From Planctomycetaceae bacterium (GTDB lineage Bacteria; Planctomycetota; Planctomycetia; Planctomycetales; Planctomycetaceae), in the NCBI GenBank assembly GCA_029259815.1, contig JAJDEJ010000120.1, forward strand, positions 1 to 33,248: a stretch of 33,248 nucleotides of DNA. The letters run 5' to 3'. Position numbers and translations under genes: made by a program. Of the stretch, positions 7,799 to 15,797 are shown piece by piece. Numbering within the stretch: position 1 is the first letter of the stretch; every line of letters starts with the position of its first letter. Under the pieces are notes generated by a model that did no database searches, was not told the DNA's origin, and worked only from the letters and a program-made list of their open reading frames with translations.

Positions 7799-8782
7799 AT
7801 GTCGTTTACAAACAAGATATACCAACAGGACTGCATCAGCGGGATGCAGTCACTACCGGATGGGTGTGTTGATCTCGCATTCGCTGATCCGCCATTCAAC
7901 ATCGGCTACAAGTACGATGTCTACGAAGACAAGCTCAAGGCGGAGGAGTACCTCAACTGGAGTGGTGAGTGGATCAGTGAAGTCTCGCGTGTGCTGAAGG
8001 CAGACGGGACCTTCTGGCTGGCGATTGGCGATGAATTTGCCGCCGAGTTGAAAGTGCTGATGCAGCGGGAGTTGGGACTGTGCTGTCGGAGTTGGGTCAT
8101 CTGGTACTACACCTTCGGAGTAAACTGCAAGCAGAAGTTCAGCCGGTCACATGCGCATCTGTTTCACATGGTGAAGGACCCCCAGAACTTCACGTTCAAC
8201 GCAGACGACTCGGACATTCGCGTACCTTCGGCGCGGCAACTCGTCTACGGCGACAAACGTGCGAACCCCAAAGGTCGACTGCCTGATGACACCTGGATCG
8301 TCCCCGATCCGGAAGCCGCTTTGCACTTCGCTGCCCATGATGGCTTTGTCCTCCGCCCTCAGGATGCCGCCGAGTCGTTCGATCCGCAGCACGACACGTG
8401 GTACTACCCTCGGGTGAACGGCACCTTCAAAGAGCGAAAAGGGTGGCATGGCTGTCAGATGCCTGAGCAGATTCTGGGCCGCATCATCCGGGCGTGCTCT
8501 CACGAAGGAGACGTGGTGCTCGACCCGTTTACCGGCAGCGGCACGACACTCGCAGTGGCGAAGAAACTCGGACGGCGATTTGTCGGTTATGAGCTCTCCG
8601 AACAGTATGCAGAGCGTGCGATCGAACGGATCGGAAGCATTGATACGGGTGACCCGATTGAAGGTGTTGAGAATCCACTGACCAGTGCTCCGTCAACCGC
8701 TGATGGCGTACGATTGGATGCCCGTGAAAAACGACGCCCTGCACCAAAGACGTCACGACAGAAAACTCTGGACTTGCAGTGA
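7799..8782 (+). CDS. Beta-class site-specific DNA methyltransferase (adenine-N6 or cytosine-N4)
   Basis: The 327-aa enzyme transfers a methyl group from S-adenosylmethionine to an exocyclic amino group of DNA. The catalytic motif DPPF is at residues 30-33, and the SAM-binding motif DPFTGSGTT is at 242-250 near the C-terminus. Motif IV before motif I, with the variable target-recognition region between them (about 100-220), defines the beta group. DPPF rather than SPPY favours N6-adenine. Start 7799 is preferred because the upstream in-frame extension overlaps the previous gene. There are 35 bases between that gene and this start. Its stop overlaps the hemW start by four bases (GTGA). GC content is higher than in the two upstream genes (62% in the 60 bases from 8281), so it may be of different origin. 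Recognition sequence unknown. Confidence 0.88.
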   Translation: MSFTNKIYQQDCISGMQSLPDGCVDLAFADPPFNIGYKYDVYEDKLKAEEYLNWSGEWISEVSRVLKADGTFWLAIGDEFAAELKVLMQRELGLCCRSWVIWYYTFGVNCKQKFSRSHAHLFHMVKDPQNFTFNADDSDIRVPSARQLVYGDKRANPKGRLPDDTWIVPDPEAALHFAAHDGFVLRPQDAAESFDPQHDTWYYPRVNGTFKERKGWHGCQMPEQILGRIIRACSHEGDVVLDPFTGSGTTLAVAKKLGRRFVGYELSEQYAERAIERIGSIDTGDPIEGVENPLTSAPSTADGVRLDAREKRRPAPKTSRQKTLDLQ

Positions 8783-9918
8783 CTGACTCGTCCGCCCGGC
8801 CTCGTGCAGCCTATGTCCATGTGCCGTTCTGTCGGCATCGCTGCGGATACTGCGACTTCCCGCTCATCGCCGGGCGGGACGATTTGATCGCTGACTATCT
8901 GCGGGCATTGGAGATCGAATTGTCCGATGTGACCGGGCAACCGGAACTGAAGACGCTGTTCTTCGGAGGGGGCACGCCGACCCATCTTTCGCCAGACCAG
9001 TTGCTACGATTGTTCTCGCTCATTCGTCGCACCTTTCGGCTCGCGGAGGGGGTCGAGTTCAGCGTTGAGGCCAATCCCCTTGATCTGGATGACGACACGA
9101 TTGCCGTGCTGGTTGAGGCAGGCGTGAATCGCGTGAGTCTGGGAGCTCAATCCTTCGACAGGGCCGCGTTGAGCGTGCTCGAGCGTGACCATCAGCCGGA
9201 CGACATTGCGAATGTGGTCGAGAGGCTATTGCAACTCGGAATCGGAAACCGGTCGATCGATTTGATCTTCGGCGTGCCGGGACAGTCATTGGAAGTGTGG
9301 GACAAGACACTCGACGCGGCCATCTCACTGGAAATCGAACATGTCTCCACCTATGGACTGACATACGAAAAAGGGACTTCATTCTGGAGCCGACGATCAG
9401 CCGGGACGTTACAGTCGCTCGACGAGGAGACCGAACGAGCAATGTACGCAGCCGCGATGGAGCGTCTCCCTTCAGCGGGGTACATCCAGTATGAAATCTC
9501 GAACTTCGCCAAGGAGGGCTTTGCGTGCCGACATAATCAGGTCTACTGGCAGGGAGACGAGTTCTACGGTTTTGGTCCGGGTGCGGCGCGATACCGAGAC
9601 GGCACGCGGTCGATGGCCCATCGCAGTGTGACCAACTGGCTGAAACATGTGCTGGCAGCCGAGTCGGGCATCGCCGAGTCGGAGACATTAACACCCGAAC
9701 AGCGAGCACGCGAAGCCGTCATGCTCGGATTGAGACAGACGAGCGGCATTCACCTCGACGAATTTGTGCATCGAACAGGACATTCCCTGCCTGATCTTGC
9801 ACCGCAGGCGTTCGAGCGGTTCATTCAAAAGGGCTGGCTCACCGAACAGGACGGTCATGTGATGCTCACGCGAGAGGGACGGTTCTTCGCTGACACCGTC
9901 ACCGCCGATTTCCTGTAA
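8779..9918 (+). CDS. hemW: Radical SAM heme chaperone HemW
   Basis: The 379-aa protein is a radical-SAM member related to oxygen-independent coproporphyrinogen oxidase; HemW proteins bind heme and deliver it to respiratory enzymes. The iron-sulfur cluster motif CxxxCxxC is at C18, C22 and C25, followed by the GGGTPT SAM-binding motif at 63-68. A C-terminal winged-helix HemN-type domain ends the protein. The shorter cysteine motif without the extra HemN cysteine supports HemW over a true oxidase. Translation starts at a GTG that overlaps the methyltransferase stop, so the two are probably translationally coupled. Its stop codon is only six bases from that of the convergent propeller gene. Confidence 0.92.
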   Translation: MTDSSARPRAAYVHVPFCRHRCGYCDFPLIAGRDDLIADYLRALEIELSDVTGQPELKTLFFGGGTPTHLSPDQLLRLFSLIRRTFRLAEGVEFSVEANPLDLDDDTIAVLVEAGVNRVSLGAQSFDRAALSVLERDHQPDDIANVVERLLQLGIGNRSIDLIFGVPGQSLEVWDKTLDAAISLEIEHVSTYGLTYEKGTSFWSRRSAGTLQSLDEETERAMYAAAMERLPSAGYIQYEISNFAKEGFACRHNQVYWQGDEFYGFGPGAARYRDGTRSMAHRSVTNWLKHVLAAESGIAESETLTPEQRAREAVMLGLRQTSGIHLDEFVHRTGHSLPDLAPQAFERFIQKGWLTEQDGHVMLTREGRFFADTVTADFL

Positions 9919-9924
9919 GGTCCG

Positions 9925-12900
9925 TCAGTTTTCCTCTCCCACGGGGGGGCCATCGGGTGGCGGGGCCGGCAGGCGAAACTTGCGGCCAATCGGCTTTTCG
10001 CGTGGCGATGGCGGCTGCGACTCGTCGGTCGCTTCCGCATCCGCCTGCTCACCGAAAGTGAGGTTGAGATCAGTTCCCCCAAAAGAGAGTCGCAGTCGTG
10101 GATCTTCCGCTGAGACACTCCAGGCGATTCCTTTTCTCGTACCGTCACCATCACCCTCAAAGAGCGTCTTGCCTGTTCGCTTTTCGATCAGCATGAGAGC
10201 CAGAAATGATGGCCCCGTTCGATTTGGCCCGTCGACGACCCGGGCACCGGATGCGAGCACGAGGACCGGCCATCGACCGGGAAGCGAAGGGTCCACAATC
10301 TGTCTCGGAATCTCACGACTCCAGAGTTTCTGGTTCGTACGTCGATCAAACGCATGCGCGATCCCGTTGACGACGTAGACATCACTCGCGCGTTTCGGCA
10401 ACAACCCACTGACGTTCTGCGATTGAAGAGCCCGTCGATTGGTAAACAGGATCCACTCGTCCGGCAGGCTGAGGACGCTCATGGTACGTACATCGTCCGG
10501 GATCTCGACTTCGGTCTCAAATCGGACTTCACCATTCTCGGCGTGCAGGACCTGAAGGTGTCCATCCTCTTCGACCACGACCAGATCATGTCCATCCAAA
10601 GTCATCCACGCGACGAACTTGGGAAATGTCTGCTCCCAGACGTTTTCGCCAGTCACCGGGTCAAACATCGCGAGTGTGGCCCCCTCAGCCTCACGTTGCC
10701 GTGTGAGAAAGAGTCGCCCCCAGTCGGCTTCTTGTCGATTTCTCTCGAGATTGCTGGGCATCTCCTTGATGCCGAGATATTCCCCATCTGCTGCCCGGTA
10801 GAGATTGGCTTCCAATGGTTCATCACGAGGCCCGCGCGGCACAAGCACGACGTACTCGTCATCGGCGAAGATTTCGCTTCCACGGCGCACATTGTCGACA
10901 TGCCACAGTTCGTCTCCGGAGTAAGGATCGACCGCGTAGAGTGTGCCACCTTGTTCGTAGCAGAACACTTCGTCTCCAATCGGTCCGACACTGCCAAAAT
11001 ACTCGCCAGTGAATTGGTCAGACACCAGATGGTCTCGCAGACCTCGTCGGTTCTGTTGCGGTCGCACCATCGTCCGGCCAAAGGGATTATGCCTGGGAAG
11101 GTTGGCCACAGCATCTTCAAAAATCATCTCCGGCTGATTGTGCGTCAGCAGATTCAGCAGTTGAAAGTGCTGTCCCAGAAAGACGAGTGTCCGGTGTCCC
11201 CGCTGTCGTGCGAAGTAGCTGTCAGGCATGCCAAGTCCGGTCCCCGACGGCAAGCGGATGGGACTTTCCATACGGCCATCACCGTCATACGCACTCAACT
11301 GGGCATTCGAGTGCAGGACGAACCCCCCCGCATGCAGCAGCGGGTCGACGGGTCCCAAACGACGCAGCGGCATGGGGAATTGTCTCGTGCTGTGTTGGCT
11401 CTTGGTGACACTGATGGGGTCGTCTGGCCAGTCGATGGCCATTTCCAGTGCCGCGACGATTTCCTCATCTTTGCTCCACGCATCGGCCACATCTGCTCCG
11501 GTCATGTCATCCCACGTCATGACGTCGGCGAACTCGCCAGCGAGTTCATCCAGAAGTGAACGAACGAGCGTGCCTTGACTGTGATCGGCATACAGTCGGA
11601 TGAGACGTGCCGTTGCATTCGCTCGTTGTGCCGGAGTGCCGTCTTGTCTTCGACGGAGGTACAAGGCTTCGGCTCGCAGGGGCGATTGCTGCGGATTGAG
11701 CAACTTCGTGAGTGCCTCTTCGGCCATCTCCCTCACAGGATGTCGGCCGAATGAAGAGATGAAACGAGCCAGTGTCACAGGTTGTTCTGCAGCAACGGCA
11801 GCTTGAACAGCATCTTCCAGATGTCGATCCAACGCCTCACGTTCACCGGAAGATGCTGACTCGTAAAGTCGCAGGAGTTGCCCCTGAACCCATCGATCAA
11901 GTCTCACGGAGTGGGTATCGTTCAAATGCTCCCGAATCTCTGCGATGTCGGTGAAACTCATCAACTGTAAATAACGACGAAACGCCTCTTGTGGTTCGCC
12001 GATTGATTCGAGACCAGCGGCCATGGTGCGCAGCAGACGGATGTGTTGCACGGGCGATGCCGAGAGACGTTCGAGTTCAGGAACCACTTGCTGGTTAGCA
12101 GCAAAGTCAACCCGCAGTTGCTCCAGGAGGGTGTCAACCACCAATCGCTGTGTGCGGTCATCTGGCGCTTCCGCGAGCGACGCCCGCAAATCCTCCAGTC
12201 CGTCACTCATCAGACCAGCGTGAAGTCGCATCTCTCCACGCACGGCGAGCGCGGCCGGATCATGAGCGTTTGCCGCGAGATCAACGGCCAACTGTTGCTC
12301 TAACTCCGAGAGCGACCGGAATCCACGAATCTCGGTCGTGTTCTGCGTGAACAGCCGGCCGTCCACAGCAACGAGATTGCCAAGTTCGGCCCCCGTCCTG
12401 GTCGGCGTTTGTGCCAAAAGCCGGCCATCGATCAGGTCAATCGTGGCGATGCGACTGTCCTGCAAAGGCAGATGATACAAATCACCATCTCGGACTCCCC
12501 GTCCGCTCGGGGGATCAATCGGCAGTGACCAGAGGACGTCTCCCGAACCCAGATGGACGGCTTCGACGGACCGCTCGCCCACAAGGATCGCAGCACCACG
12601 ATGTGCTCCGGCGACGTATAATGTTCGTTGCCGTGATCGAGACCATCGTGGCGTGCCATCCGCCAGATCGAGGCAGTGCAGCACCGCTTGATCAGGAGGG
12701 GCAACAAGGATGTGCCGATCTGCGATGACCACGGACGTTCCCCGCCAACGTGCTTCGGCCAGAAGAGTCTCAACAGATTCCGTGTCGATCGTGGACACCG
12801 AACCAGGAGGAAAACCGCGCCTGAAGTGCTGACCGAACGGATGCCGACGGGACGTGTTGTAGAGATGGCCCCACACCAGAGATCGCTGCAATGGGTCCAC

Positions 12901-14559
12901 GGCAACAACAAGTCCGCCTCCCGTTGGACAAATGAGCAATCCTCCGGCATACGCTGGACTGAGGCCTGAGAGTCGCCGGTCGAGATCGTCGTTGACGTCT
13001 GCAGAGGCGTTGAACAGCGGGAGCGACCAGCGCGTCTCACCCGTCTCGGGTTCCAGCACAAACAACCGCACCTGTCCGCGGTCTTCGCCGAGGACATACA
13101 ACAATCCGTCAACGGGAAGCGGTGCTCCCAAAAAGAACGTCCCCGCCAATGGCAATGAGACGCGGGAGTTTGGTCCGCCGACCTCCCATAACAACTTGCC
13201 CTCAGTCGGGATGTCGTAGGCCCGCAGGCGATTGTACGGCTTGGGGTTCAGCGGGTGAGTGTTCGATGAACCGGCCGTCACCCGATCGTGGAACGGTCCG
13301 ACCATCCCGCTATTGAAAACTTCAAAGACTCGCTCGCCGTCACTCGACAGAGACGCTGACGTGGCATCCAGCCAGGCTCGTTGCTTGAGGAAATCTCTGA
13401 TCGGTGCCTGGACAGGCATCCCTGTGGAACCAGATGACGTTCCCAACCCCGTGAGCAGAAACTCGAAGACTGGATCGGTGTCAGCGGCCTGCCAGCGAAA
13501 CTCGCCCGTCTGGGCATCGACCGCCTTCAGTCGGCCATAAGACGAAAACAGGAGTGTGTCGCCAACGACGAGCGGTTCGGACACTGGAAATGTGTGCAAA
13601 TCACTCTCTTGTTCGGCGAGGGCATGCAGACTGTCGGTGACCGCCTGCAACTCGACCAGTCGGGCTTCGGTTCGGGTCTCAGAAAGTCCGATGAGAGATG
13701 TCCGCCAGGCATCGTCGAACACTGGTGTTGTTGGTTGGACGGTCGCATTCCGGTCTTTCGCTCCTCCCTGGACCAGCCATTGCGTTGCAGCGACACTTTC
13801 CGAGGATTCGGGAGGCCCCCACTGCTTCTGGAGCCACGTGATGGCTTCTGAGTGGGAAGCGACGTTCGCAACGCCTGGACTCGCGCTCTCAAAGATGGGC
13901 AGGTTTTCATTCGCAGCAGCCACAAGCACCGCGACCGCACGATTGCGCATGCCGACGCTCCAGAACGCGATGATTGCCCTCTGCGAAAGGTCCGGTTCCC
14001 AGCGGGACCGGGACGGGTGCAGGGTGCGTAAGCGATCAAGACGCCGCGCCGCTGCAAGTAATTCGCCGCGGTCCATCTCAGCTGCCGCCATCTCATAAGC
14101 CGCTTCTCCACCCGCTTTGGTCAGAAAGAATCTTTGTACAACTTCGCGGAGTTGATCCCCAGACCCGGTCTCACGAGCAGACTGCAACAACGCCTCTGCC
14201 TCACTTCCGTAGGTCTCCTCATACAATCGACGGCCCTGTGGCGGAAGACCTGAGAGGATCGACTCCGCTTCCTGACGCAGACTCGAGGCGAGGTTGAGGT
14301 TGGCAAATGTGTCCTCGTTCGATTCGATGATGTATTGCAGCAACTCGAGGGTGCCTGGCTGCACTTCGCCCGGTTGTCGGACCTGCTCACGTGCCTGGTC
14401 CAACATCACCTGAACACGTCGGTTCTGGGGGATGACTTGGGAGGGATCTTCGCGAATGTTTTGGGGAAGTTGCCGCAATTGCCCTGCGACGATGCCCGCT
14501 CCGACCACACAGAGCAGCCCGATCGCGGCGACCATCCCAGCACGACGATTCAAAACCAT
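9925..14559 (-). CDS. Giant secreted PQQ-like beta-propeller protein with helical-repeat regions
   Basis: The ~1544-aa protein begins with a basic patch and a hydrophobic segment (AAIGLLCVVGAGIVAG) that is a signal peptide or anchor. About 200 residues of helical TPR-like sequence follow. Beta-propeller blades with PQQ/pyrrolo-quinoline-like repeats (for example KAVDAQTGEFRWQA, TLYAVDPYSGDELWHV, FDPVTGENVWEQ) occupy two regions, roughly 320-780 and 1080-1480, separated by another helical stretch. PQQ-like folds occur in BamB and quinoprotein dehydrogenases; here no dehydrogenase cysteine pair or enzyme motif was spotted. A scaffold or sensor role in the cell envelope is likely. The start at 14559 has GGAG seven bases upstream, while the other in-frame ATG at 14565 touches that motif. 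Confidence 0.78.
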   Translation of the reverse strand: MVLNRRAGMVAAIGLLCVVGAGIVAGQLRQLPQNIREDPSQVIPQNRRVQVMLDQAREQVRQPGEVQPGTLELLQYIIESNEDTFANLNLASSLRQEAESILSGLPPQGRRLYEETYGSEAEALLQSARETGSGDQLREVVQRFFLTKAGGEAAYEMAAAEMDRGELLAAARRLDRLRTLHPSRSRWEPDLSQRAIIAFWSVGMRNRAVAVLVAAANENLPIFESASPGVANVASHSEAITWLQKQWGPPESSESVAATQWLVQGGAKDRNATVQPTTPVFDDAWRTSLIGLSETRTEARLVELQAVTDSLHALAEQESDLHTFPVSEPLVVGDTLLFSSYGRLKAVDAQTGEFRWQAADTDPVFEFLLTGLGTSSGSTGMPVQAPIRDFLKQRAWLDATSASLSSDGERVFEVFNSGMVGPFHDRVTAGSSNTHPLNPKPYNRLRAYDIPTEGKLLWEVGGPNSRVSLPLAGTFFLGAPLPVDGLLYVLGEDRGQVRLFVLEPETGETRWSLPLFNASADVNDDLDRRLSGLSPAYAGGLLICPTGGGLVVAVDPLQRSLVWGHLYNTSRRHPFGQHFRRGFPPGSVSTIDTESVETLLAEARWRGTSVVIADRHILVAPPDQAVLHCLDLADGTPRWSRSRQRTLYVAGAHRGAAILVGERSVEAVHLGSGDVLWSLPIDPPSGRGVRDGDLYHLPLQDSRIATIDLIDGRLLAQTPTRTGAELGNLVAVDGRLFTQNTTEIRGFRSLSELEQQLAVDLAANAHDPAALAVRGEMRLHAGLMSDGLEDLRASLAEAPDDRTQRLVVDTLLEQLRVDFAANQQVVPELERLSASPVQHIRLLRTMAAGLESIGEPQEAFRRYLQLMSFTDIAEIREHLNDTHSVRLDRWVQGQLLRLYESASSGEREALDRHLEDAVQAAVAAEQPVTLARFISSFGRHPVREMAEEALTKLLNPQQSPLRAEALYLRRRQDGTPAQRANATARLIRLYADHSQGTLVRSLLDELAGEFADVMTWDDMTGADVADAWSKDEEIVAALEMAIDWPDDPISVTKSQHSTRQFPMPLRRLGPVDPLLHAGGFVLHSNAQLSAYDGDGRMESPIRLPSGTGLGMPDSYFARQRGHRTLVFLGQHFQLLNLLTHNQPEMIFEDAVANLPRHNPFGRTMVRPQQNRRGLRDHLVSDQFTGEYFGSVGPIGDEVFCYEQGGTLYAVDPYSGDELWHVDNVRRGSEIFADDEYVVLVPRGPRDEPLEANLYRAADGEYLGIKEMPSNLERNRQEADWGRLFLTRQREAEGATLAMFDPVTGENVWEQTFPKFVAWMTLDGHDLVVVEEDGHLQVLHAENGEVRFETEVEIPDDVRTMSVLSLPDEWILFTNRRALQSQNVSGLLPKRASDVYVVNGIAHAFDRRTNQKLWSREIPRQIVDPSLPGRWPVLVLASGARVVDGPNRTGPSFLALMLIEKRTGKTLFEGDGDGTRKGIAWSVSAEDPRLRLSFGGTDLNLTFGEQADAEATDESQPPSPREKPIGRKFRLPAPPPDGPPVGEEN

Positions 14560-14716
14560 CAACATTCTCCGAAATCAGTCCGCTCAAGAGTCCACGACGC
14601 GATGTCACGGTGCAAGATGCAGCTTTTGCGGTCATTCCAGCATAGTGAATCGGGCGAGAAGCGACGATGGCGATCTGGCATGACATGCATGGCCGGTGTC
14701 CCAGCCGACACATGGC

Positions 14717-14790
14717 GTCAGGCACCATTTCGTGGGGATGCACCTTTGAAACAGATCGAAAGCGCGTCGTCCCACGAATTGGTGCCTGAC
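14717..14790. repeat. REPIN-like inverted repeat around GTCAGGCACC
   Basis: Bases 14717-14736 and 14771-14790 are reverse complements at 19 of 20 positions. Each ends in GTCAGGCACC or its complement, a word known from REP-type repeats. The two arms enclose 34 bases, the shape of a REPIN (a pair of REP sequences that fold together). Confidence 0.72.
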
Positions 14791-14817
14791 CCCGTCCCGC
14801 GCAACCCCGTCACGCTC

Positions 14818-14857
14818 AAAAAAAAAGGCCGCCCCTGTCAAGACAGAGGCGGCCTTT
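14818..14857 (-). terminator. Rho-independent terminator
   Basis: GGCCGCC (14827-14833) pairs with GGCGGCC (14848-14854), and CTGTC with GACAG inside, with one mismatch between and an AA loop. On the minus strand the hairpin is followed by nine T residues (A9 at 14818-14826). It ends the thioredoxin-fold gene transcript and insulates the propeller gene. Confidence 0.92.
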
Positions 14858-14893
14858 GAAAATCCAAACGGGTCCCGGGGACCCGGATCGGCG

Positions 14894-15430
14894 TCAGTTC
14901 AGGATCGTGCCGGTCTTTTCCACAACCTGCGTGACGGCCTGCGGGCTGAGTTGACCGCTCTTGAAGGTCTCGTTGACCTTGAGCTCACTATCGACCCACA
15001 TCATCACGGTGAAATCTGCGTCGGTGAGCTTGTAGCTCGGCGGACCGTTCTTGTCATCAAACACGGTCAGTGGAGTGTTGGTGATGCCGTGCTCCTTGGC
15101 AAGAGCTTTCAGGTCACCCTCGTGAGCAGTCGGATCGTCGGAGAGCAGGACCACGAAGGCGGCCATCTTCTCGCCCTTGTTCTGGCCAACGACTTGGTCG
15201 ACGTTCTTCACGAGCGTTGCCAATTCGTCATTGATCTCACGTGCGAAGATACTGACCACCGGCTGAGAGCCGTAGCGGCAGCGGTAGCACAGGGACTTGC
15301 CAGCTTCCGGACCTGTCACATCGGTGACTGTGAAGGCACCCACACCAGATCCCACTTCCAGACCTTCGCCAGCAAACGCTGCAGTCGCCAGCATCAAGAC
15401 AGAAGCACAAAGTGCAGTCGTTAATCTCAT
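14894..15430 (-). CDS. Secreted thioredoxin-fold protein
   Basis: The 178-aa protein starts with a clear Sec signal peptide (MRLTTALCASVLMLATAAFA, cleavage after AFA). The mature part has a thioredoxin-like pattern: an early strand (GAFTVTDVTG), then C-Y-R-C in SLCYRCRYGSQPVVSIF at the place of the redox motif, a helix (DELATLVKNVDQVV), and a strand (AAFVVLLSD). The CxxC pair suggests thiol redox chemistry in the periplasm. Proteins of this kind are common in Planctomycetota, but their substrates are unknown. The start at 15430 is preferred over an in-frame codon at 15490 because it begins the signal peptide and has GGAGA upstream. The leader contains two perfect hairpins. Confidence 0.8.
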   Translation of the reverse strand: MRLTTALCASVLMLATAAFAGEGLEVGSGVGAFTVTDVTGPEAGKSLCYRCRYGSQPVVSIFAREINDELATLVKNVDQVVGQNKGEKMAAFVVLLSDDPTAHEGDLKALAKEHGITNTPLTVFDDKNGPPSYKLTDADFTVMMWVDSELKVNETFKSGQLSPQAVTQVVEKTGTILN

Positions 15431-15797
15431 CGTCAATTCTCCATTGTCGCAAAGTCTTGTGGACACGTGAGCGTCGGGGTGACGACTCACAGATTCTTAG
15501 CTCTCCTTGCCGGGTTGGCAAGTCTCTCTGGCGACAGGCCAGAGTTTGAATTTTTGGGGTCTGGACGATCCCCGTCAGTGGCACATCTTACACAGCGAGT
15601 CTCCGCCGCGAAAAGGGAGATCGCCTGTTGACGTCGCGCATCCCACTCAAATCACGGGTATTCAGGGGTCTCATCTGTCTTGTGGCCGCAGGGGACTCGT
15701 CAGATTCCGTGGTTCGCTGAGGAAGTTGCACATCCTATGCCATCTCCCCTAAAGTCGATGGATGCGAGCGAGCTTCACTTGGTGAGGAAACATAACA
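15431..15797. other. Divergent intergenic region, about 370 bases
   Basis: No gene is supported in this gap between divergently transcribed genes. It must hold promoters in both directions, but no convincing -35/-10 pair was found. The only structure seen is the hairpin pair at 15506-15544. Confidence 0.65.
15506..15544 (-). promoter_or_regulatory. Tandem-hairpin leader, candidate structured RNA
   Basis: Two perfect hairpins stand three bases apart: CTCTGGC-GACAG-GCCAGAG at 15526-15544 and CTTGCC-GGGTT-GGCAAG at 15506-15522, each with a five-base loop. On the minus strand they lie about 75 bases upstream of the thioredoxin-fold gene start and are followed by GAGAGCTAAGAATC. No T-run follows, so this is not a simple terminator. 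It does not match a riboswitch class I can name. Confidence 0.5.

Larger units (their letters stand above)
14560..14893. other. Intergenic stretch of about 330 bases with terminator and REPIN-like repeat
   Basis: No gene is supported here. It holds, from right to left, an eight-base palindrome CGGGTCCC-G-GGGACCCG at 14870-14886, a terminator at 14818-14857 and an inverted repeat at 14717-14790. The remaining ~150 bases before the propeller gene presumably carry its promoter, but only a weak TATGCT was seen. Confidence 0.75.

Noticed and set aside
10354-11559. Open frame of 401 aa on the plus strand
   Set aside because: It lies entirely antisense to the giant propeller gene, whose protein-like repeats, signal segment and start are far better supported.
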